A stretch of 5,754 bases of DNA from positions 1 through 5,754 of the forward strand of contig JAIYBO010000033.1 of NCBI GenBank assembly GCA_027488495.1, in the 5' to 3' direction. The position numbers and the translations under genes were made by a program. Positions 1-5,754 of this stretch are shown one piece after another. The notes below the pieces were generated by a model. That model made no database searches. It saw nothing but the letters and a program-made list of their open reading frames with translations, and was not told the DNA's origin. Numbering within the stretch: the first letter of the stretch is position 1; the number at the start of each line of letters is the position of its first letter. Origin of the DNA: Bacteroidota bacterium (GTDB lineage: Bacteria; Bacteroidota; Bacteroidia; NS11-12g; UBA955).

Positions 1-4
1 TCAA

Positions 5-595
5 ATGAAAAAAGCAATGTGGTCTATCTTGGTAATTGTGGTGGTGGTAGGGATTTCTCTGCTTGTGGTTGCGTTTAAATCGCGCGATATCGAAACACCC
101 GATTATAAGGTGGTGAAAAGTTTGGGCGATGTTGAAATTCGGCGTTACCCCAAAATGGTTGTTGCACAAACCTCATTAGCCAGCAACTCTTTTGAAAATG
201 GAGGTAGCAACGGCTTCAGGACCATCGCGGGATATATTTTCGGGGGCAACGAGGCCAATCAAAAAATCGCCATGACGGCCCCGGTGGTGATGAACATGGG
301 AGATTCTGCCACCATGTATTTTGTGATGCCCAAGGAATACAGCAAAAACCAATTGCCCACCCCCACTTCTAAAAACGTTCAAATCTTGGAGGAATCCGAA
401 AAAACGTTGGCGGTGATTTCTTATGGCGGATTTTCATCAGACAAAGACATCGAAAAGTATCGTGAGAAATTGGCAGTAGCGCTAGAGCAAAACCAAATTC
501 AAACCAAAGGAAACTACATGTACATGGGTTACAATGCGCCATGGGATGTGGTTAACCGCCGAAACGAGGTGGCCATTGAAGTGATCTTGGAATAA
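5..595 (+). CDS. SOUL/HBP-family haem-binding-like protein, membrane-anchored
   Basis: Complete 196-residue protein of the SOUL haem-binding family. Residues about 5-24 form one strongly hydrophobic segment (SILVIVVVVGISLLVV) after a short MKK start, so the protein is probably tethered to the inner membrane or exported, with the domain outside the cytoplasm. The domain follows with the family hallmarks in order: IETPDYKVV (29-37), VEIRRYP (43-49), GFRTIAGYIFGGN (70-82), KIAMTAPVVM (87-96), YFVMP (105-109), LPTP (117-120), and the C-terminal YNAPW (176-180) with RRNEVAIEV (185-193). Length is normal for a single-domain member. Family members are reported to bind haem or tetrapyrroles, but the role of bacterial ones is poorly known, so haem binding here is inferred. 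The ATG at 5 gives a natural signal-anchor start. Only four bases upstream are visible, so promoter and upstream operon context cannot be judged. Confidence 0.9.
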   Translation: MKKAMWSILVIVVVVGISLLVVAFKSRDIETPDYKVVKSLGDVEIRRYPKMVVAQTSLASNSFENGGSNGFRTIAGYIFGGNEANQKIAMTAPVVMNMGDSATMYFVMPKEYSKNQLPTPTSKNVQILEESEKTLAVISYGGFSSDKDIEKYREKLAVALEQNQIQTKGNYMYMGYNAPWDVVNRRNEVAIEVILE

Positions 596-654
596 TATCA
601 GGCCACATCGGCCTCAATATCTGCCGCGAAGACCCGCGACCAACCAACGGCCAT

Positions 655-747
655 TTGCGATTATCCTTAATCAAATCCATCAATTTTACGGAATATCGCA
701 AAAACTACATTTTTGAATGGGAATTGCCATCAATTATCCGTTGTTTT
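655..747 (+). other. Probable out-of-frame N-terminal coding segment of the ATP-grasp gene
   Basis: This stretch, in the frame one base off the main ATP-grasp frame, reads like the missing N-terminus: INFTEYRKNYIFEWELPSII, an amphipathic segment followed by a tryptophan-containing entry into a hydrophobic helix. That helix continues in the other frame as LPFMSMLLYPFAWRYW. Dropping one base, either a T from the TTTT run at 744-747 or a C from the CC at 738-739, joins the two into one open frame of 377 codons from the TTG at 655. The segment has no ATG; TTG 655 is the only common start codon in the open stretch between the TGA at 577-579 and the junction. The similarity to family N-termini is from memory and not checked. 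Confidence 0.45.
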
Positions 748-1789
748 GCCTTTCATGTCGATGCTGTTGTACCCCTTTGCCTGGAGATATTGGTCCAAAA
801 ACACCATATATACCCCATTGGCGAGCATCGTTTTGTTGAGTTGTTTTTTACGTAAAGGGAAACCCTTTTTCTGCACAGCGGCCAACCCCAAAATCACCAT
901 GGCCGGATTGGCCAACGATTCCAAATACGAAGTTTACAAACACATCCCCTCCAAATACATCCCCACAACGGTTTTTGTTCCCAAAGAATCAACCTGGGAA
1001 GAGGTGAAAAACCTGTTTGAGACCCATCGATTGGCGTTTCCGATTTTCGCGAAGCCCGACATTGGAGAAGGCGGTTTGGGGGTGAAGAAAATTGCCAATT
1101 GGGAAGGCCTTCAAGAGTACTATCAATTGCATCACATCGATATCATCCTTCAAAATTGTATCCCGTATAGTATGGAATTTGGTGTGATGGTGCATGACGC
1201 CAACGGGAAGTTAGAAATCAGCAGTTTAACGGAGCGAGCCCATTTTCAGCTCATCGGCGATGGCACAAGTTCCATTTTGGCGTTGATCAAAGCCAACAAA
1301 ACCTATCGATTTAGGGCAAAAAAAATCTTGAGTGCATTGGGTGAAGACGGCCAAAGAGTCCTTAACAAAGGAGAAGTATTTAAACCGATTTCCTTGGGCA
1401 ATTGGAGTTATGGGGCCACGTTCATTGATCGCAGAGAATGGATCAATGATGAGCTCACGGCGATCTTCCAAAAAATGAATGATGAGATTGGCATGGTGCA
1501 CGTGGGTAGGTACGACATACTCACACCCTCTTTTGAAGCGATGTTGCTGGGCGAGTTTCAAATTGTTGAAATCAACGGCATCAAAAGTGAATTGATCCAT
1601 GTTTTCGACCCCAAATACAATTATTTCAGCGCTTATGCACAAATTCTGAAACACTGGTATTTGATGTATAAGATTGCCAAACGGAACGTAAAAGCCGGGG
1701 CAAAACCGGTTCCCTATCGCATCGCAGCGGAACATATGCTATGTCATTTCCGCAGCAGAAAATTAGAAATTCCCACCCGAAAAAATTGA
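713..1789 (+). CDS. ATP-grasp protein, D-Ala-D-Ala ligase-like
   Basis: Cytoplasmic ATP-grasp protein, 358 residues from the TTG at 713; an ATG at 755 is an alternative start. Such enzymes join a carboxylate to an amine or thiol through an acyl-phosphate; the substrate here cannot be told from sequence. A hydrophobic stretch at about 11-46 precedes AANPKITMAGL (56-66), then IPSKYIPTTVFVP (78-90). FPIFAKPDIGEGGLGV (109-124) holds the ATP-contacting Lys (K114) and glycine-rich loop. ILQNCIPYSMEFGVMV (145-160) fits the adenine-binding hinge. GRYDI (265-269) and FQIVEINGIKSE (282-293) supply likely metal ligands D268, E287 and N289. The hydrophobic N-terminal part may sit on the membrane. The frame's first residues do not look like a natural start, and a better N-terminus lies in the adjacent frame (655-747), so this may be a frameshifted gene or a sequence error. 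The remainder is intact with no further disruption. A terminator-like hairpin follows the stop. Confidence 0.8.
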   Translation: MNGNCHQLSVVLPFMSMLLYPFAWRYWSKNTIYTPLASIVLLSCFLRKGKPFFCTAANPKITMAGLANDSKYEVYKHIPSKYIPTTVFVPKESTWEEVKNLFETHRLAFPIFAKPDIGEGGLGVKKIANWEGLQEYYQLHHIDIILQNCIPYSMEFGVMVHDANGKLEISSLTERAHFQLIGDGTSSILALIKANKTYRFRAKKILSALGEDGQRVLNKGEVFKPISLGNWSYGATFIDRREWINDELTAIFQKMNDEIGMVHVGRYDILTPSFEAMLLGEFQIVEINGIKSELIHVFDPKYNYFSAYAQILKHWYLMYKIAKRNVKAGAKPVPYRIAAEHMLCHFRSRKLEIPTRKN

Positions 1790-1804
1790 TCATTTTGGCT
1801 TAAT

Positions 1805-1841
1805 TCGTCGGGCCCAACAAATCCGCTTCTCGACGATTTTT
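1805..1841 (+). terminator. Candidate rho-independent terminator after the ATP-grasp gene
   Basis: A six-base perfect inverted repeat, TCGTCG (1805-1810) and CGACGA (1831-1836), is followed directly by TTTTT (1837-1841). It begins 15 bases after the ATP-grasp stop and ends well before the ATPase start. The 20-base loop is long for a terminator, with at most a minor GG/CC inner pairing, so the call is tentative. If real, the ATPase needs its own promoter between about 1842 and 1905. Confidence 0.35.
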
Positions 1842-1905
1842 GTGGATTTCTTTTGTCTCAAACCCCAATTCAACATATCCATTTCTGGTTGTATCTTGAT
1901 TGGCT

Positions 1906-3645
1906 ATGTCTGATAAAAATTTTAACAATCCATGGGAAGACCCAATGAATTTGGGCTTTGAGCACAGCGAAAAAGCCAACCCCATCTTAGACCAATTGGA
2001 GGCATTGAGCAACGCCATCGTTCAGTTGCAAGACACACCCAACGTTTCGTTAACCGAAGTACCCAACTTGCTTCACGTCGCCAAAGAGCTCCAATTAAAT
2101 CCCACGCAAACCGCCATACTATCTCTGGTGGCATTGTCGACCCCCAGCTGTGACCCATTAACGGAAAAAACGGTCATCAAACTGCTCTCACATTTTTTCA
2201 ATGGTAAGCGCGCCATCGTGCAGCAATCCATCCAATCGCTGATGAACGACAAAATCATTTCGAGGGACATGGAATCAGAAACAGATTTCCATCTCACACA
2301 TCGTTACAGACGGGCCCTGCATACTGGTGATATCAATGCGATCATCGCCCTCAAGCCATTTGGGCTATTGCCTTTTTTGAGAAATTTCATCGACCAGGTG
2401 ATGAGCGATCACAGCTATCATCCCTACGGGCGAATGATAGGTCCGAGTATCCAATTAACGGATCACAATTTGTGCGTCGACAGAAACAGACATTTGGCTT
2501 GCGTGAAATATTTGAAAAGGAAGATTGAAAATCATCCGCAAGAAGATATCGGCGCGATGTTGTTTTTGGCGGTTTTGGCAAGGCGCGTAATTGTAGACGA
2601 GCCAGTGACGTTGAGTGAATTTTTTGAAAGCATAGACAAGCCCCACTGGGAAGTGAAATCATTCAAAAAAAGCGAAATACATACTGAAAGTTGGGCGCCA
2701 TTGAAAGACGGCTATTTTGAGGTTTCGGGCAAAGATTTGTTGGATGACGATTTGGAAATTGCCATCACCGATGAGGGGATATCCGCCCTTTTGCCTGAAC
2801 TGAGCGCAGATGTTTTGGAGAGTTTGTTGGAAGCCAAGCAAATTACTGTGCCCCACAAATCCCCAGAGAACATTCACCCACAAAACCTAATATTCGACCC
2901 CTCTACTGAAGCTTTACTCAGGCCCATGCACAAACTCATGCAGCCAAAAATCAGGCAGAAAATCAACCAAAAATTGAATCCCAAGCACCAAGGCATTTGC
3001 ATTTTGTTGTATGGCCATCCGGGTACGGGCAAGACCGAATTCTGCTTGCAGTTGGCCAAGGAGCACAACATGCCCATCATGGAGGTAAATGTGGCCAACA
3101 TTCAAAACAAATGGGTGGGTGAAAGTGAGAAGAACGCCCGAAAACTGTTCAAGCAGTATGCGAAATTGCGAAAGCAATCGAACCGTGAGTGCATTTTGCT
3201 TTTCAATGAAGCAGATGCATTGTTCAGCAAACGGGTGGATGTAGACAGCTCTGTAGACGCCATGAACAACGCGCTAAAGAACATCTTTCTCGAGGAAATG
3301 GAACAATTCAATGGTGTACTCATGGCCACAACCAATTTAACAGGCAATTTAGACCCTGCCTTTGAGCGAAGGTTTTTATTCAAGGTACGATTTGATCGAC
3401 CCACACCCGAAACCACAGCAAAAATTTGGCAGCAATATTTCAAGGGAATGAATGCAGATGATGGCAAAAACTTGGCCCATCGATTTGATTTCTCGCCGGG
3501 TGAAATATCGAATATTCAGCGGAAGTACATCATCGAAAAGGCGTTGGGCAATACCTCCAAGCGCTTCGATTTGATTTTATCGCTCGCAGGAAATGAAAAA
3601 ATACAATCATCACCCAGAAATGGACAAAAAGCGATGGGCTTTTAG
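1906..3645 (+). CDS. AAA+ ATPase with uncharacterised N-terminal region
   Basis: A 579-residue cytoplasmic ATPase. Residues about 1-330 are largely helical-looking and match no domain I can name. From about 331 a single AAA+ module follows: Walker A GHPGTGKT (370-377), an aromatic pore loop KWVGESE (402-408) like those of substrate-threading AAA unfoldases, Walker B ILLFNEAD (430-437), sensor 1 in MATTNL with N477, an arginine-finger segment AFERRF (485-490, R488/R489), and a lid with SPGEISNI (530-537). The Walker B Asp is replaced by Asn while the catalytic Glu is kept; I recall the same NEAD motif in related Bacteroidota ATPases, so it may be a family trait rather than damage. The pore loop suggests protein remodelling, but the substrate is unknown. 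The ATG at 1906 (MSDKNFNNPW) is preferred over the in-frame TTG at 1900. No Shine-Dalgarno or clear promoter precedes it. The stop lies two bases from the stop of the convergent methyltransferase gene. It is not FtsH (no membrane segments, no HEXXH) and not Cdc48 (one AAA module). Confidence 0.85.
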   Translation: MSDKNFNNPWEDPMNLGFEHSEKANPILDQLEALSNAIVQLQDTPNVSLTEVPNLLHVAKELQLNPTQTAILSLVALSTPSCDPLTEKTVIKLLSHFFNGKRAIVQQSIQSLMNDKIISRDMESETDFHLTHRYRRALHTGDINAIIALKPFGLLPFLRNFIDQVMSDHSYHPYGRMIGPSIQLTDHNLCVDRNRHLACVKYLKRKIENHPQEDIGAMLFLAVLARRVIVDEPVTLSEFFESIDKPHWEVKSFKKSEIHTESWAPLKDGYFEVSGKDLLDDDLEIAITDEGISALLPELSADVLESLLEAKQITVPHKSPENIHPQNLIFDPSTEALLRPMHKLMQPKIRQKINQKLNPKHQGICILLYGHPGTGKTEFCLQLAKEHNMPIMEVNVANIQNKWVGESEKNARKLFKQYAKLRKQSNRECILLFNEADALFSKRVDVDSSVDAMNNALKNIFLEEMEQFNGVLMATTNLTGNLDPAFERRFLFKVRFDRPTPETTAKIWQQYFKGMNADDGKNLAHRFDFSPGEISNIQRKYIIEKALGNTSKRFDLILSLAGNEKIQSSPRNGQKAMGF

Positions 3646-3657
3646 GGTTAGCGCTTT
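3626..3657 (-). terminator. Candidate terminator hairpin spanning the ATPase/methyltransferase junction
   Basis: AAAGCG (3628-3633) and CGCTTT (3652-3657) form a six-base inverted repeat with an 18-base loop that contains both stop codons of the convergent genes. On the minus strand the stem runs into TTTTT (complement of the A-run 3626-3630), the form expected of an intrinsic terminator for the methyltransferase transcript. On the plus strand the T-run is only three bases, so termination of the ATPase transcript would be weaker. The stem is short and the call is tentative. Confidence 0.35.
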
Positions 3658-4268
3658 ATCCAACATTTGAGGTGATTGTTGAACGACTGATTCACCAAAT
3701 CATAATTCAGGGGCATTTCATCGCCCATACCATAATACGAAGCCACGCGGGTGCCTTTGGGCATGTTTTGCAACTGTTTGCGAACAAAACCCGCGTAAAT
3801 GTGGTAATAATCCTCATCCAATTCGATGGATTCATCGATCGCAGAAAAAGGCTCTAGGTGTTCATAAAACGGATTGTACAGGTAAAATCCCGTGTAATCC
3901 TTGAAATTCAAGTTCATGGCATTGCCACACAAGAAACTCACGTTGTTGAGCCCCGATTGATCGGCCAATTCATCGGCCATGGTGCTGAGTGAATTCCTTT
4001 GTTCGATGCCAAAAAAGTGGGCATGCTCCATGAGTGCCGCGCCCATCAAACAGAATTTACCCACGCCAGAACCCACATCCAAAATGCGGTGTCCCCGCCC
4101 CTCCTCCGCGCACAAAAACTGTACGGCTTGTAAGGCCACATCACAGGGTGTGTAATGCGTGGATGTATGACGTTTCGTAAATGCATTCAAACAAGCATCA
4201 AATTGCTCATCGGAAACCACATCGCCCCGTTTGATGGCTTGAACCCACGCTGATATCCCTGATTTCAT
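3648..4268 (-). CDS. Class I SAM-dependent methyltransferase
   Basis: Complete 206-residue Rossmann-fold methyltransferase. Motif I, RILDVGSGVGKFC (61-73), is the SAM-binding glycine-rich loop. FFGIEQR (85-91) ends strand 2 with E89 as the likely ribose-binding acid. VSFLCGNAMNL (110-120) matches motif III with the usual residue near the adenine, and FYLYNPFYEH (128-137) occupies the motif IV position. The leading HTSTHYTPCDVALQAVQFL (34-52) resembles the helix that precedes motif I in many members. The substrate is not evident: YNPF differs from the classical (D/N)PP(Y/F) of N6-adenine or glutamine methyltransferases, and the enzyme lacks a target-recognition domain, so a restriction-modification role is unlikely. 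No signal peptide is present, so it is probably cytoplasmic. The ATG (complement of 4266-4268) lies about 40 bases downstream of a perfect TAnnTTTG box on the same strand. It is transcribed divergently from the lipoprotein gene and convergently with the ATPase gene. Confidence 0.88.
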   Translation of the reverse strand: MKSGISAWVQAIKRGDVVSDEQFDACLNAFTKRHTSTHYTPCDVALQAVQFLCAEEGRGHRILDVGSGVGKFCLMGAALMEHAHFFGIEQRNSLSTMADELADQSGLNNVSFLCGNAMNLNFKDYTGFYLYNPFYEHLEPFSAIDESIELDEDYYHIYAGFVRKQLQNMPKGTRVASYYGMGDEMPLNYDLVNQSFNNHLKCWIKR

Positions 4269-4308
4269 TGGACTTTGCTCGATGCTCTATCCTGCATCAA
4301 ATGTGGTT

Positions 4309-4316
4309 CAAATTTA
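4309..4316 (-). promoter_or_regulatory. -7 box of the likely methyltransferase promoter
   Basis: Read on the minus strand this is TAAATTTG, a perfect match to the Bacteroidota primary-sigma -7 consensus TAnnTTTG. It lies 40 bases before the methyltransferase ATG, which would give a leader of roughly 30 bases. I see no good TTTG-like -33 element at the usual spacing, which lowers confidence. Confidence 0.4.
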
Positions 4317-4366
4317 CTTCAATTCAGCGCCATCCCATCAGTTGCGATTTTCCGTATTTTCAAAAA

Positions 4367-4376
4367 GTAAATTTAC
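4367..4376. repeat. Ten-base palindrome GTAAATTTAC in the divergent intergenic region
   Basis: GTAAATTTAC is a perfect palindrome, and its last eight bases AAATTTAC also occur at 4310-4317, overlapping the methyltransferase -7 box. It lies between the two divergent promoters, about 40 bases upstream of the lipoprotein -7 box. It could be an operator half of a paired site, but AT-rich palindromes of this length also occur by chance. Confidence 0.25.
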
Positions 4377-4394
4377 GGATTATCACAAGTCGAT

Positions 4395-4424
4395 TTTTCC
4401 TTTCACGCCTTTGCTTTAGTTTTG
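4395..4424 (+). promoter_or_regulatory. Likely promoter of the lipoprotein gene
   Basis: TAGTTTTG (4417-4424) matches the Bacteroidota -7 consensus TAnnTTTG perfectly. TTTT at 4395-4398, one mismatch from the -33 TTTG, lies 18 bases upstream, within the normal 17-23 spacing. Transcription would start near 4430 and leave a short A-rich leader of about 25 bases before the ATG at 4454. This supports 4454 rather than the upstream in-frame TTG at 4268 as the start. Confidence 0.5.
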
Positions 4425-4453
4425 ATTTACTATCATCAAAAACACGAAATTTC

Positions 4454-5332
4454 ATGGAAACAAATGCATTGAATTGGCCCTCTCAGCGCAACAAACGCAA
4501 GTGGGCAATCATTTGGTTGTTGTTCATTTTTATCATGATTTTGATCTCTTCTTGTGCCGTACAACCGCGTTACCACAACCGGGGATTTCACGTTACTTTC
4601 TCGCAACCCTCAAAGCATCAAAATATTGCGCTGGCGCAAAAATCCGCCCATCGAAGTAAAAACACAGACACTGCAAGAGCCATGCACATCCCGGCAAATC
4701 TTATCAACGCTGGGGGTGATGAGTGGTGGTTGTATCACAAAAGACTTACAGACAGTATTACCGAACCCTTGCGCACCATGACCATCGTGGGCGACACCTT
4801 CACCATGCACGGGAAATTGGTGGGCGCCAATGAAAACGGCATTTTCTTATATAACCCACACGAGCCCTTGTTTTGGGTATCCAAGCGAACCTATGGGAAA
4901 ATGCAAACCGCCATCCGAGAGCACGTTTTGTATGTCCCATATAAAAACATCAACAAAATCAAAACTGGTGGCACTTTGGCTAGTAGGTTGGAAAGGATTT
5001 TAGATTTACTATTCAAGACGCTGTTTTGGGCCTTGGGTGTTATTGGGTCAATTTTCGGAATAATCACCGCAGACAATACAATTTTTAGTGGTTCTTCTAC
5101 CCTCGAGGTCATCATTGTTGTGGCTGCCATTTTGGCCTTCGTTGCGGCATTGATTGCCACCATATTGCTGAGCATCGTTTTAGTCCCAATCGTTTTCTTA
5201 GCGATGTTGCCCTTTAGCCGAATGAAAGGTCGGTTTTGGGCCATCAACAAAAAGGTGTCTCGGGGAAAGGCATTTTTTGAATTCATCAAAGCCAGAAACG
5301 AGCGCTATCGTCTATACAAAGACAATTTCTAG
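4454..5332 (+). CDS. Predicted lipoprotein with C-terminal membrane segments, unknown function
   Basis: A 292-residue protein that I cannot assign to a characterised family. A basic stretch (QRNKRK, 11-16) and hydrophobic core (17-31) end in a lipobox, ISSC, with C34 as the probable lipidated cysteine. The mature protein begins CAVQPRYHNRGFHVTF, similar to the Cys-x-x-x-(K/P)-R-Y-x-x-G-F start I recall from many Bacteroidota lipoproteins. Residues about 108-170 look beta-rich (TMHGKLVGANENGIFLYNP, then LYVPYKNINKIK), suggesting a small barrel-like module. Unusually, hydrophobic segments follow at about 186-205 and 217-252, and the C-terminus (254-292) is rich in Lys and Arg. It may therefore be held in the inner membrane by both lipid and helices, with a cytoplasmic tail. 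The frame is open back to a TTG at 4268, but the ATG at 4454 gives the signal peptide and fits the promoter. The stop TAG overlaps that of the convergent gene. Confidence 0.8.
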   Translation: METNALNWPSQRNKRKWAIIWLLFIFIMILISSCAVQPRYHNRGFHVTFSQPSKHQNIALAQKSAHRSKNTDTARAMHIPANLINAGGDEWWLYHKRLTDSITEPLRTMTIVGDTFTMHGKLVGANENGIFLYNPHEPLFWVSKRTYGKMQTAIREHVLYVPYKNINKIKTGGTLASRLERILDLLFKTLFWALGVIGSIFGIITADNTIFSGSSTLEVIIVVAAILAFVAALIATILLSIVLVPIVFLAMLPFSRMKGRFWAINKKVSRGKAFFEFIKARNERYRLYKDNF

Positions 5333-5754
5333 GGCTTAGGGGTATCGTTTTTTATGGGCGGAGACACCGCAGTATCCGATTCCAAGATCAACATGGGAAT
5401 ACCCATAGTATTGGGTTTGGAAATGTACTCCTCCCCATTGAGTACCGAATTGAGAATGCTCTTACGTTTTTGATAGAGATTCCCTTGCTCGTCGGTATGC
5501 ATCACATTTTTCTTACTTAACAGGTTGCCCGAAACCACCCGATCGGCCATTTGCTCTAAATCTGTTAACACAAATTCTTCCGTATTGTATCGCGAAATCA
5601 CATGACCATCTCTCCTGCCCTCAGAAATCATCACCAATGGAAAATCATTGGGCGTGAATTGGCTATTGGAAAACCAACGGTGGCTATTTACCCATTCCGG
5701 AAAGTCGTTGCCGCTTGGATCGCCATTGGTTCTGTGCACTTTAGACGGCGACAA
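5329..5754 (-). CDS. C-terminal part of an unrecognised protein (5' end outside the window)
   Basis: The last 141 codons of a minus-strand gene, open to the window edge; the leftmost residue in the frame is an internal-looking Leu codon (TTG), so the real start is probably beyond 5754. I do not recognise the family. Visible are an aromatic-rich stretch near the edge (DFPEWVNSHRWFSNSQF), a predicted strand FPLVMISEG followed by RRDGHVISRYN, an acidic-amphipathic helix (EEFVLTDLEQMADRVV), a charged linker (TDEQGNLYQKRKS) and a proline-containing tail ending TAVSPPIKNDTPKP. No membrane segment or catalytic motif is evident in this part. Its stop codon sits in CTAG (5329-5332), the same four bases that end the convergent lipoprotein gene. 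The uninterrupted frame with a normal-looking composition argues that it is real. Confidence 0.6.
   Translation of the reverse strand: MSPSKVHRTNGDPSGNDFPEWVNSHRWFSNSQFTPNDFPLVMISEGRRDGHVISRYNTEEFVLTDLEQMADRVVSGNLLSKKNVMHTDEQGNLYQKRKSILNSVLNGEEYISKPNTMGIPMLILESDTAVSPPIKNDTPKP

Noticed and set aside
600..614. Hairpin AGGCC-acatc-GGCCT just after the SOUL gene as a terminator
   Set aside because: The stem is only five bases and no T-run follows; it could be chance or a weak pause site.
654..687. TTTG (654-657) plus TCAATTTT (680-687) as a promoter for the ATP-grasp gene
   Set aside because: The -7 box has two mismatches, and the region probably encodes the out-of-frame N-terminus of that gene.
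1226..1735. 169-codon open frame on the minus strand
   Set aside because: It lies wholly within the ATP-grasp coding region, has no recognisable motif and is antisense to conserved catalytic residues.
1892..1899. TATCTTGA as a -7 box for the ATPase gene
   Set aside because: Two mismatches to TAnnTTTG, no properly spaced -33 element, and it would imply an almost leaderless transcript.
3102..3467. 121-codon open frame on the minus strand
   Set aside because: It is antisense to the AAA+ core, which is clearly the coding strand by its motifs.
3648..4268. Methyltransferase plus AAA+ ATPase as a defence or restriction cassette
   Set aside because: The genes are convergent rather than co-transcribed, the methyltransferase has no target-recognition region or DPPY-type motif, and no nuclease or other effector is present.
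4268..4453. N-terminal extension of the lipoprotein gene from a TTG at 4268
   Set aside because: It would bury the lipoprotein signal peptide, overlap the methyltransferase start and include a perfect -7 box; the ATG at 4454 explains all three.
4891..5289. 132-codon open frame on the minus strand
   Set aside because: It lies antisense to the lipoprotein gene; its low-complexity composition reflects the complement of hydrophobic codons.

Overview
The window looks like chromosomal DNA from a member of the Bacteroidota (Flavobacteriia/Cytophagia-like). This rests on four observations: protein families that I know as common in that phylum, no Shine-Dalgarno motifs before the start codons, two perfect TAnnTTTG-type -7 boxes in the one large intergenic gap, and moderate GC content by eye. 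The assignment is inference; no rRNA, tRNA or other taxonomic marker is present.

Layout from left to right: (1) a complete membrane-anchored SOUL/HBP-family haem-binding-type protein (5-595, +); (2) an ATP-grasp protein related to D-Ala-D-Ala ligases (713-1789, +), whose true N-terminus appears to lie in another frame (655 to about 745), so there is probably a one-base frameshift or a sequence error; (3) a hairpin plus T-run terminator candidate; (4) a AAA+ ATPase of about 579 residues with an uncharacterised N-terminal half and an Asn in place of the Walker B Asp (1906-3645, +); (5) a class I SAM-dependent methyltransferase on the opposite strand (3648-4268, -), separated from the ATPase by two bases; (6) a divergent promoter region of about 185 bases; (7) a predicted lipoprotein with unusual C-terminal membrane segments (4454-5332, +); (8) the C-terminal 141 residues of an unrecognised protein on the minus strand (5329-5754), whose stop codon shares a CTAG with the lipoprotein stop.

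The genes do not form an obvious pathway. The first three are co-directional but separated by gaps of about 110 bases, so they may or may not be co-transcribed. The remaining ones alternate strand, with two very tight convergent junctions. I see no mobile element, CRISPR array, RNA gene, toxin-antitoxin pair or recognisable defence cassette, and I do not claim a new system. The points most worth a second look are the probable frameshift in the ATP-grasp gene, the noncanonical Walker B of the ATPase with its unexplained N-terminal region, and the lipoprotein's odd topology.
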